Shown: positions 18,634 to 25,845 of the stretch, piece by piece | Position numbering within the stretch: position 1 is the first letter of the stretch | Layout of the letters: each line of letters opens with the position of its first letter | Origin: an uncultured Shewanella sp. | Lineage (GTDB): Bacteria > Pseudomonadota > Gammaproteobacteria > Enterobacterales > Shewanellaceae | Assembly: GCF_947491715.1 (NCBI RefSeq) | Contig: NZ_CANLKR010000023.1 | Coordinates: forward strand, 27,786-91,785 | Length of the DNA: 64,000 bases | Direction of reading: 5' to 3' | The notes under the pieces: generated by a model | What the model was told of the DNA's origin: nothing | Database searches by the model: none | What the model saw: the letters and a program-made list of their open reading frames with translations, nothing else | Position numbers and translations under genes: made by a program

Positions 18634-19620
18634 ATGAAAAAAGTCGTAATTCTTGCTGCTGAAAATTGTGTTTTATCTACCATTGCAGCCCCGATGGACA
18701 TGTTTCTTCAAACAGGCGTATTATGGAATATGACCGTTGGTGAGAAGCCAAGTCCAGAATTTGAAGTCAAAATAGTCACCACCGATGGTAAGCCCATTAC
18801 AGCCCTAAATCATTTTTCAGTGATCCCCGCTTGTTCTATGTACGACATCAAGGAGGTTGATTTAATAGTTATTCCATCACAAGGTTTTTTCTATGAAGTG
18901 ACGAGTGACGCCCATAAAGAAAAAGTCACTTGGTTAATTGAATGGTATGAAAAAGGAGCAGATTTGGCCGCTATTTGTGCTGGTGCATTTACCCTTGCCT
19001 CAACGGGCTTATTAAATGGTAAAAAAGCAACCACGCATTGGAGCCTTGCAAATCAGTTTCGAAAGCTGTTCCCTAAAGTAACTCTGCAAACAGAATGTAT
19101 GATCACCGAAGAAGACCGTCTATTTTGTGGTGGAGGCATCACCGCTGATTTAAATCTCTCACTCCACCTAATAGAAAAATACTGTGGACGTGAAGCAGCC
19201 TTACAAAGTTCGCGATGTATGCTTGTGGATTTAGATAGGACCTCTCAAGCACTATTTGCAGTGTTCTTACCTAACAAAGAGCATGAAGATGAAATCATTC
19301 TTCAAGCTCAGGAATGGATAGAAAAAAACTTTCAAGAAAGTATCCAAATGGAGGCATTAGCAAAAAAATCGGGGACAAGCCTTCGACAATTTAATCGCCG
19401 ATTCAAAGCTGCAACTGGGGAAACCGCTAATAAGTATGTGCAATTCACTCGAGTTGAAGCCGCTAAAATGCTTTTAGTGACAACCAACTTATCATTTGAA
19501 GCCATCTCACCACAAGTTGGTTATGAAAATATCAGTTTTCTGCGCCGAATATTTAGAAGTTGCACAGGGATCACACCGACCGAATTCCGCCGAAAATTTG
19601 GCCAACCCAATAATGATTAA
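18634..19620 (+). CDS. GlxA-type transcriptional regulator (DJ-1/PfpI plus AraC HTH)
   Basis: The 328-residue protein joins an N-terminal DJ-1/PfpI-like domain (VVILAAENCVLSTIAAPMD; nucleophile-elbow-like AAICAGAFTLASTGLLNG) to a C-terminal AraC DNA-binding domain with two helix-turn-helices (MEALAKKSGTSLRQFNRRF; AISPQVGYENISFLRRIFR). It is divergent from the GST-MAPEG-MBL operon with 125 bp between the starts, so it probably controls that operon. The Cys in AAICAG could sense electrophiles; that is inference. Confidence 0.88.
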   Translation: MKKVVILAAENCVLSTIAAPMDMFLQTGVLWNMTVGEKPSPEFEVKIVTTDGKPITALNHFSVIPACSMYDIKEVDLIVIPSQGFFYEVTSDAHKEKVTWLIEWYEKGADLAAICAGAFTLASTGLLNGKKATTHWSLANQFRKLFPKVTLQTECMITEEDRLFCGGGITADLNLSLHLIEKYCGREAALQSSRCMLVDLDRTSQALFAVFLPNKEHEDEIILQAQEWIEKNFQESIQMEALAKKSGTSLRQFNRRFKAATGETANKYVQFTRVEAAKMLLVTTNLSFEAISPQVGYENISFLRRIFRSCTGITPTEFRRKFGQPNND

Positions 19621-19722
19621 ACACAAAAAATGCCGATAGCAATCTGAAGTAAATAAAAATAATTGAATGGATGATACAATCAGTCGCTCAACGAGTATTC
19701 TGTGCTATGAAAAACTTAAGTC

Positions 19723-19744
19723 ATTAAGACATATATGTCTTAAT
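19723..19744. repeat. 22-bp perfect palindrome
   Basis: Half-site ATTAAGACATA followed directly by its reverse complement, six bases before the first 175-bp repeat. It is absent in front of the second copy. It may be a regulator site or an insertion boundary. Confidence 0.6.
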
Positions 19745-19749
19745 TGTTC

Positions 19750-19924
19750 TTTAGCAGACTAAGCGCAATTTTCTCGCAATGCATTTTTACAATCTATTTA
19801 ATAGCAGAAATTTAACAATGTTTTGGTCATTTGTTAGGCTATGAGCATAAGTAACATGCTCCTTCTCATCCTTTCAAAGTATTCGCGACACAATATCAGG
19901 ATAGCTGCCTCTTCTGTCAACGCA
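19750..19924. repeat. 175-bp direct repeat, copy A
   Basis: Aligns without gaps to 21671-21845 (offset 1921 bp) with only about nine mismatches. Starts TTTAGCAGACTAAGCGC, ends TAGCTGCCTCTTCTG plus about ten bases. No ORF and no terminal inverted repeats. Inside, 19810-19839 has ATTTAAC and GTTAGGC ends that resemble integron attC core sites in a short hairpin. Confidence 0.92.
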
Positions 19925-20007
19925 GGACATGTACAAAAAACACCTTACACAGATTCAATGGAAGTGCCCGTATATGTCTTAGTTATTCTTAGCATGGCCA
20001 CTTTCAC

Positions 20008-20547
20008 TTAATCATGAAAACACAAGTTTTGATAAAAAGGTTTTTGCTCGGTGTCATAAACATGTATTGTCGCCACGGGATCTTCTAAATTAGAGCCCCC
20101 AGTACAATAGACATGAATTAGTTTTTCACCTAATTCGCTATTTTTATGTACCCACATTGAGGCACCATCAATTCCGTATGTATCATATTCAGAAAAATTT
20201 TGGTCAAATGTAACATCACCGAGTGGAAGGCCACTTTGTGTATTAAAAATAACATAAAAGTCACTCTTACCAGAACAGGTAAAGTCGATCTTAAAATCTT
20301 CTTTTTTATCAGAAAGGACTGTTTTCCAGACTGCTGGTGCTTGTGGTCCACCTCCACCAGCTTGCCTTGAACAATGATTATTTAAAAAAGAAACCTGAAC
20401 AGCTTCAGAATGATGGTTATAAACAGCAAAACGCATTTCCCATGCTAACGCCGAAGTGCTGGCTCCGATTATCAACAATAATAGGCCAGTATAAATAGCT
20501 TTAATATAGCTTGATTGGTTAAAAAAATGATCAATAATATATTTCAT
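20008..20547 (-). CDS. exported protein, paralogue of the upstream neighbour
   Basis: The 179-residue product has a signal peptide (hydrophobic IYTGLLLLIIGASTSALA) and a beta-rich mature part with six Cys. It shares a pattern with the next gene upstream: a start xxRxxVxNxS..VxFxxxHC, a middle xIDFxC....F.xxFxT...G..xG.VxFxQ, and an end with YC then IxVxDxxQ. The pair are diverged tandem paralogues. The fold is unknown; no enzyme motif is seen. The two genes lie between 175-bp repeats. Confidence 0.68.
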   Translation of the reverse strand: MKYIIDHFFNQSSYIKAIYTGLLLLIIGASTSALAWEMRFAVYNHHSEAVQVSFLNNHCSRQAGGGGPQAPAVWKTVLSDKKEDFKIDFTCSGKSDFYVIFNTQSGLPLGDVTFDQNFSEYDTYGIDGASMWVHKNSELGEKLIHVYCTGGSNLEDPVATIHVYDTEQKPFYQNLCFHD

Positions 20548-20601
20548 GATGATTAACCTTTAAATAAACTAAACATATCTAAAGTATGTATAAAGGAGAA
20601 A

Positions 20602-21201
20602 TTACTGGCATTGCCCGTTACTATGATTAGATTGCGTTTCATCAAACACTTTAATCCAGGGTCTGAAATAACTATCTCCAGTCACATCGTCATTCATTTC
20701 AATACCAAAAGCACAATAAGTGTAAATACGAAATTCTTTATCATCTAATATATTCAAAACCCCTCCGTCATGTCTCGTTAAAGCAACATAACCATACCCC
20801 CATTTAGATATGCCATATGAGCGTTGATTAAAACGAACAGCACCTACAGTTTCACCATCAAATTCTGTTTTAAATGTGAGTTTGAAATGACTTGCTTCTG
20901 TATCACATCCTACTCCTGTGACGAAATCGACTGAAATGGCACGCTTGTAATCTGTATATGTATCGTCATTTTCGATATAAACTGGAATACTTTCTCCAAG
21001 TTTTCCAGTAGACTCACCATAGGCAGGTTTAGCGCAGTGTTCCTCAGAGAAATAGACTTCTAGTGGAGATGTTATACTGTAATTCTCTACCCATACCCGA
21101 ACATTTTCAGCATTCACTTTATTAGGCATACCGATAACTAGTATCAATATAATGAATAAAGTAAACCACTTCGCAATACTGTATTTATAGTCATAATTCA
21201 T
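20602..21201 (-). CDS. exported protein, paralogue of the downstream neighbour
   Basis: The ATG at 21201 follows GAGGTG and gives 199 residues; a GTG at 21213 overlaps that site. It has a signal peptide (WFTLFIILILVIGMPNKVNA, cleavage before ENV) and a mature part with VRVWVENYSITSPLEVYFSEEHC, VDFVTG, GAVRFNQRSYG and a late YCAFG. The same order of motifs occurs in the gene downstream, 54 bp away. Function unknown. Confidence 0.68.
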   Translation of the reverse strand: MNYDYKYSIAKWFTLFIILILVIGMPNKVNAENVRVWVENYSITSPLEVYFSEEHCAKPAYGESTGKLGESIPVYIENDDTYTDYKRAISVDFVTGVGCDTEASHFKLTFKTEFDGETVGAVRFNQRSYGISKWGYGYVALTRHDGGVLNILDDKEFRIYTYCAFGIEMNDDVTGDSYFRPWIKVFDETQSNHSNGQCQ

Positions 21202-21595
21202 TTTACACCTCACTTAATTAATGTCTTTGCTCTTCATACATTAACCAAAGCCACAAGTGACTTCGAGAAAGTAAAAAACACATTATCTTGTAAAGCACAA
21301 TAACAACTTTGCATAAATTTAAACTAGCCTACAAACAACCTAACAATATAGTCCTTTAGCTTCACAAAAAAATGTAAAATATGTATGTAAATATGACTGT
21401 TTCATATTATTTACTGTTTTTACATAGGATATAATAATGATTAATATTCATTAACCATTTAACCATCTTTATCCAGTACTTGAATTGAAGTTATCCGGAA
21501 TTTAGTTTAATTTCTAACCTTACTCGATATATTGATTATCTAATACCGTATGGACTCTAGCTGTCTAAAGAGAACAATCCAGTCGTTGAAAACTC

Positions 21596-21622
21596 AAGCA
21601 CTTAGTAGGAAGTGCTTTTTAT
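21596..21622 (+). terminator. orphan rho-independent terminator
   Basis: AAGCACTT/AAGTGCTT stem with 6-base loop followed by TTTATT. No plus-strand gene precedes it, so it may be left from a lost gene or end an unrecognised small RNA. Confidence 0.5.
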
Positions 21623-21670
21623 TAAATACTGAGGTGATCTGAGACTCTAAAATTTGCCTACTTTTACCCA

Positions 21671-21845
21671 TTTAGCAGACTAAGCGCAATTTTCTCACAA
21701 TGCATTTTTACAATCTATTTAATAGCAGAAATTTAACAATGTTTTGGCCATTTGTTAGACTATGATCATGAGTAACATGCTCCTTCTCATCCTTTGAAAG
21801 TATTCGCGACACAATATCAGGATAGCTGCCTCTTCTGCTAACGCA
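21671..21845. repeat. 175-bp direct repeat, copy B
   Basis: Second copy of the repeat at 19750-19924, same orientation. Together they bracket the two paralogous exported-protein genes. The internal GTTAGAC variant still fits the attC core pattern GTTRRRY. Confidence 0.92.
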
Positions 21846-22025
21846 CACAGTATTTTTCAATAGGCGACGCAGCGCAGAGCTCATGACTCAAGGTCTTGGC
21901 TGTTTGCCTCATCTCGAGTAAAGAGTAAGCAGAGGGCTTTCACCTCCTCCACTTTTTTTAAATAAGAGTCTACCTATTTATCTCGGCGCATCCTATTGGC
22001 GTACCTTATGGCTTTGACTGGCGTG
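21846..22025. other. intergenic stretch with possible gene remnant
   Basis: On the minus strand a short open stretch reads VEEVKALCLLFTRDEANSQD and then stops at about 21881, as the tail of a lost gene might. I do not recognise it. The base composition rises towards that of the chitinase gene. Confidence 0.25.
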
Positions 22026-23306
22026 TTATCCAAAAACAGGGTTGATCTGCGCCAGCACCCAAGTGAAGCCGCCGCCCGCGAGGTTCACATATTGGGTTTG
22101 CCCGCTAAAGGCAATAATGGTTTTTCCGTCGGGCGCTGTAACCTGATGCATTTGCTGGTTGGATACTGAAGGGCTTACCGCAGCCGGATAGTTGATATCG
22201 TTAATGGTGATCTGAGCAATAACCTGTTGTCCGTACCAGTTGCCGGTAACGTAGCTGAAAGCCGTGAGGCCATTGGTGAAGTTGATAGGATTATTCTCAT
22301 GGCCACCATCTCCGCCGTGTTGCAATAGCTGTACCAAATACGAACCATCGCTGCTGACATTGGTACATTGGATGGCATCCACGACATCGCCGCTGCGGAT
22401 AACGATACTTTGAACAAGCGTGGGTGTGGTTTGCACATTTAGGATGGCACCATCGTCGAACTCCAACACATACGGTTGGCCAGTCATGTATTGTCGGATC
22501 AATAGTTGCTGACTTTGCTCGAAAGGCCAGTTGGAAGAATCAAGCCGCCAACTCATCATGGATTGGTAGGGGTAACTCTGCCCCTGGTACTGAATCCCTG
22601 CCGCGTATTGCTGATAGGCTTGAAGCGCAGTGACTCCACTTTCGAAATAGGCACCGAATCCCAACAGATCGGCATTAATGCCGTGTGCTATAAATACGCT
22701 TGGATCGCTAACCCAGCGACTTTGCAAATTGAACACATCCACATTGGCATTCACAGCATCCGCATTCAGGTTGTCGACACTCTGCTGGCCCTGATTCGAA
22801 CTCGCCGAAACAGCCAGATAATACGTATCCCCGAAAGCCGCACCTAGTGCGTTGAACCAGGCGCCAGATTGCTGCGAAGTGAGGCTATTGGTAGGAGACT
22901 CCCAATCAATGTCGAAACCATTGAGGCCGTTGTTACCCAGAAAACTGGCCACATTGTTCGCAAAGGTGGAAAGCAATATGGAATCGGCGATGATCTTTTG
23001 CAGATCAGCGGTGATTTGATCGGTATAAGCCAGCAAAGCAAATATGATCATGTCTGGGTTTTGTGCACGGGCATCTGCCACCTGTTGGGCGAGATACGCG
23101 TTACTCGTGCTCAGGGTAGGATTGGTCGGGTTGCTCATATCCACACCAAACCAGCCGATACTGAGGTAATCAAGGGTGCCGTAAATCCCGTTGAGCTTAA
23201 TGGAACTGAAATTGCTGTTGGGGGAGCTGTAAGTAGCTCCTGCAGGATGCAATTCACTAGTCAGCCAGGCACCAATGGCACCGGTAAAGTTTGCTATTTT
23301 TTTCAT
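22026..23306 (-). CDS. GH18 chitinase-like protein with C-terminal jacalin-like lectin domain
   Basis: The 426-residue product has a GH18 barrel: LDYLSIGWFGVD, DMIIFALLAY and the catalytic motif NGFDIDWES, with catalytic Glu present but the first Asp of the usual DGxDxDxE replaced by Asn. From about residue 275 a jacalin-like lectin domain follows (VQSIVIRSGDVVDAIQC, LLQHGGDGG). There is no signal peptide, as in chitinases released by non-Sec routes or within toxin complexes. The gene is clearly GC-richer than its neighbours, suggesting transfer. AAAGGA ribosome site. Chitin or another GlcNAc glycan is the likely substrate. Confidence 0.82.
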   Translation of the reverse strand: MKKIANFTGAIGAWLTSELHPAGATYSSPNSNFSSIKLNGIYGTLDYLSIGWFGVDMSNPTNPTLSTSNAYLAQQVADARAQNPDMIIFALLAYTDQITADLQKIIADSILLSTFANNVASFLGNNGLNGFDIDWESPTNSLTSQQSGAWFNALGAAFGDTYYLAVSASSNQGQQSVDNLNADAVNANVDVFNLQSRWVSDPSVFIAHGINADLLGFGAYFESGVTALQAYQQYAAGIQYQGQSYPYQSMMSWRLDSSNWPFEQSQQLLIRQYMTGQPYVLEFDDGAILNVQTTPTLVQSIVIRSGDVVDAIQCTNVSSDGSYLVQLLQHGGDGGHENNPINFTNGLTAFSYVTGNWYGQQVIAQITINDINYPAAVSPSVSNQQMHQVTAPDGKTIIAFSGQTQYVNLAGGGFTWVLAQINPVFG

Positions 23307-23370
23307 GGGTTATTCCTTTTTCTCCAATTAAACATCCATGTATCGCACCCAGAGAGTCATGCGACAATGA

Positions 23371-24093
23371 CTACAAAAGCCTAACGTCCGACTGGCTTTG
23401 CTTGTTATGTTTCAACTCTTCTAACCTTTCAACTAAGTAATTTGCTTGTTCTGAAACAATTTCTAGTTTTTTCTCCAATTGCTTGAAGTGTCTGTCTTCA
23501 TCTATGTTTCTAACCAGCCCTTTTTTATTCCTTTTATTATGGTTAGCGCAAGTTTCTGTTATTTTAATTAGATATGTAACTCTTTGTGAAGCATAGTCAG
23601 CATTTCTAAGTGCCCACCTGTAGTAATCAGTATTATTATCTATTTCCGTGAACCAAGATTTACCAGATAAATAATGGGCCCAAAATACAAGCAGTACAGA
23701 GATACAGAAAACTATCTTTTGTGAGGCGGTTACAAATGAGTTCTGCACATTAAGTCCAGATCCCTTTAGTACGGACAAGCTGAGAGTTACAACAGATAAA
23801 ACGAGGACAAATATTATGAGCCTTGATCCGATCGCTAAGATATCTTGACCATCCAATGGATCAGCAGACTTTATTTGTATAAACCTTGTGAGGGCAGAGC
23901 CTACTAATATTATTGAAGCAAATGACCAGTCTGGCCATAGCCAAACTTCAGTACCAACGGAGTCTGTTGCCAAACGAATAATAAAGATGATCGCAATAGG
24001 TAATAGGGTAAAAAGTAATTCATTAGAGATTGCTCCCCAGAATACTTTACCATAAACCTTTTTTTTACTTTTAAATGTATTAATATTTAGCAA
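23371..24093 (-). CDS. membrane protein in a cassette-like unit
   Basis: The TTG start at 24093 follows AAGGAGAG and gives 240 residues. About four hydrophobic segments fill the N-terminal half (LLFTLLPIAIIFIIRL, ASIILVGSALTRF, RLIIFVLVLSVVTLSLSVL, IVFCISVLLVFWAHYL); the last 90 residues are hydrophilic with a predicted coiled coil (RHFKQLEKKLEIVSEQANYL). No family is recognised. The start lies 15 bp from an attC-like site, and the 3' end runs into another, as in integron cassettes. Confidence 0.6.
   Translation of the reverse strand: MLNINTFKSKKKVYGKVFWGAISNELLFTLLPIAIIFIIRLATDSVGTEVWLWPDWSFASIILVGSALTRFIQIKSADPLDGQDILAIGSRLIIFVLVLSVVTLSLSVLKGSGLNVQNSFVTASQKIVFCISVLLVFWAHYLSGKSWFTEIDNNTDYYRWALRNADYASQRVTYLIKITETCANHNKRNKKGLVRNIDEDRHFKQLEKKLEIVSEQANYLVERLEELKHNKQSQSDVRLL
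23379..23410. other. short attC-like site or remnant
   Basis: GCCTAAC (canonical RYYYAAC core) and GTTATGT bound a 32-bp stretch overlapping the 3' end of the membrane-protein gene. It is too short for a full attC (about 57-140 bp) and may be a deleted copy at the junction with the GC-rich chitinase. Confidence 0.35.
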
Positions 24094-24108
24094 TATTCTC
24101 TCCTTGAA

Positions 24109-24186
24109 ACATAACGCCTGCAGTTGCAGACGACTTGTAGCGACGAAGGAGCGGAAAGACGTTCTGACAACCTGTACTTGTTATGT
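24109..24186. other. attC-like recombination site (78 bp)
   Basis: Outer inverted cores ACATAAC and GTTATGT, plus inner GCCTGCAGTTGCAG opposite CTGACAACCTGTACTT, give the imperfect inverted repeat expected of an integron attC. It separates two minus-strand units of small unknown genes. No integrase is in the window. Confidence 0.45.
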
Positions 24187-24205
24187 ATTACTCTCAAAAA
24201 TACCC

Positions 24206-24424
24206 CTAATTCAGTAAATCAGAAGCAAAACACACAAGATGTATATATCCTCGTAGTCCGCCAACATGGGCCAATTCCAATTTTTTTCCATGCTTATCAT
24301 TGGCATTGAACTCAACAACACCGTCTGGAGTATTTACCGTATATACAGCTGTTGTCCGTGGACCGCTAATATGCCAATGGACGTCAGGCATTTTGTGAGC
24401 GTAAGCAGACCTGAACAAAAACAT
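24206..24424 (-). CDS. 72-residue hypothetical protein
   Basis: Starts three bases after the stop of the upstream gene, so translation is probably coupled. The sequence includes VHWHISGPRTTAVYTVNTPD and HVGGLRGYIHLVCF; no family is recognised. It is followed after 20 bp by the attC-like site, so it and its neighbour look like a two-gene cassette. Confidence 0.5.
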   Translation of the reverse strand: MFLFRSAYAHKMPDVHWHISGPRTTAVYTVNTPDGVVEFNANDKHGKKLELAHVGGLRGYIHLVCFASDLLN

Positions 24425-24427
24425 TAT

Positions 24428-24751
24428 TTATCGTAATGAATTCAGGTCGTTTTGATTGTTCTGCCAATTTCGAAAACTGCTGTTTCCATCCCTACTCGAA
24501 AGTGCCTCATCTACAGCTATAGAACATGCTCCAAGCGAGGTCATCATCTGATTTAGGGCGGCTGTCATTAGGCCTTCCTGATTGAAAATATCCCATTCTG
24601 GTATATCGAACGTAACATCATTAGGGATGCGTACAGTACTTACTGGCTTAAACACATTGTAATAAATAGATTGGTTGTCACAACAAGCTGCAAATTTCGC
24701 TGCGAACATAAATTGTTGCAATGCCCAGTAAACCCTTTCGGTTTCGGTCAT
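24428..24751 (-). CDS. 107-residue hypothetical protein
   Basis: A soluble protein starting MTETERVYWALQQFMFAAKFAA, with AAKFAACC and a late Ser/Asn-rich tail. No signal peptide, membrane span or known motif. AAGGAACACT precedes the ATG. It is the first gene of the probable two-gene cassette. Confidence 0.5.
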   Translation of the reverse strand: MTETERVYWALQQFMFAAKFAACCDNQSIYYNVFKPVSTVRIPNDVTFDIPEWDIFNQEGLMTAALNQMMTSLGACSIAVDEALSSRDGNSSFRNWQNNQNDLNSLR

Positions 24752-25073
24752 AGTGTTCCTTTACTCTGAGTTATCGCGAAGACACATAACAGCTTATTCA
24801 GCAGCAGGATAATCTTCCAAACTGCTAATTCTTTGAAACAGTTTTTTTAAACAAATCATTAAGCTAGAGTACACTGCTAACCCAGCCTCTTTACGCTAGC
24901 CAAGCAAAATACCACTGCGAGAATACATTTGTAAATAAAATATTTAGTTACACCTGAAGCAAAGTGAAAACACCTGATCTTTATCATAAATATTTATCAC
25001 AAAGTTATTCACCTTAGTCAGCCAACAAACCCAATTCGAAGAAACCCCGTTTGTGATTATTCTGTTGATTTTA

Positions 25074-25141
25074 CTCTTTGCTCTTTGCTCTTTGCTCTTT
25101 GCTCTTTGCTCTTTGCTCTTTGCTCTTTGCTCTTTGCTCTT
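25074..25141. repeat. heptamer tandem repeat, CTCTTTG x 9.7
   Basis: Nine exact head-to-tail copies plus CTCTT. On the minus strand three units encode KSKEQRA, so a change in copy number shifts any reading frame through it. Confidence 0.97.
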
Positions 25142-25293
25142 AAAGCCAGTGTGAATACAAAAATAACCATCGGAGGCAAGGATGCCTTCGTCTGAGCCTA
25201 TAGGGATATATTCACGGCGCGTTATTTTTGTATTTGCACAAAAGCCTGCGGCAGCAATGAATAACATTAAGGCTAAAAGCTAAAAAATACTAG

Positions 25294-25375
25294 CCAATAC
25301 CACTGGAGCCAAACGCTCATTTAAGAAACCTAGTGTGGATGATGGTGTGGATAGACATCCACGACCTTAACCTGC
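25294..25375. repeat. direct repeat, copy 1 (82 bp)
   Basis: Matches 25422-25491 closely (CCAATACCACTGGAGCC, CTAGTGTGGAT, CATCCACGACCTTAACC). It has an extra 12 bases (GATGGTGTGGAT), itself a local duplication. Confidence 0.9.
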
Positions 25376-25421
25376 TGGAAGCGATAAATCCACATGAAGC
25401 TTCAATGAATAAACACACTTT

Positions 25422-25491
25422 CCAATACCACTTGAGCCAAACGCTCACTTAAGAAACCTAGTGTGGATAGGCATCCACGACCTTAACCTGC
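25422..25491. repeat. direct repeat, copy 2 (70 bp)
   Basis: Second copy of 25294-25375, 128 bp further on in the same orientation, lacking the 12-bp insert. No coding function seen. Confidence 0.9.
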
Positions 25492-25731
25492 GGCAGGGTG
25501 AGGTTTTACTTTGTAAAACGCTTCGAACGAGAGGCATCGATGCCGAACTGGCTCTTAAACATGGACGTTGTTATTAATATCAAATAAACCAAGGGATAAC
25601 ACAAAAATGTACTCAACTTTCATTTGAAAACCTAACCCCCCAACAAGCGACAGATAAAAGCACTGCTTAAAAAAGATCCAGCTTAGCTTACCGCTAAGCT
25701 GAATATCCACTACCTATCCACTATCAACGAA

Positions 25732-25766
25732 TAACAAGTAACAAGTAACAAGTAACAAGTAACAAA
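25732..25766. repeat. heptamer tandem repeat, TAACAAG x 5
   Basis: Four exact TAACAAG units and a fifth TAACAAA, about 80 bp downstream of the fadH stop codon. Same unit length as the array at 25074, different sequence. Confidence 0.95.
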
Positions 25767-25845
25767 CCCAGTGAACCCAGTCAAACAAATTCCAGATTAA
25801 ACGTTAACGTTTAATGGCTAACCTTTAATGGCTAAAGTGTAATCG

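Larger units (their letters stand above)
24752..25845. other. 1.1-kb repeat-rich region
   Basis: No firm gene. It holds a CTCTTTG heptamer array (25074-25141), a pair of 82/70-bp direct repeats (25294-25491) and a TAACAAG heptamer array (25732-25766). A 107-codon minus frame across 24944-25267 is driven by the heptamer array and is not accepted as a gene. Confidence 0.7.

Noticed and set aside
22869..23384. 171-codon plus-strand ORF
   Set aside because: Antisense to the GH18 gene; a product of its higher GC content.
24944..25267. 107-codon minus-strand ORF through the heptamer array
   Set aside because: Its middle is only the KSKEQRA repeat made by CTCTTTG units; no ribosome site and no family feature.
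25074..25766. CRISPR array
   Set aside because: Repeats are 7-bp tandem units without spacers, and no cas gene is present.
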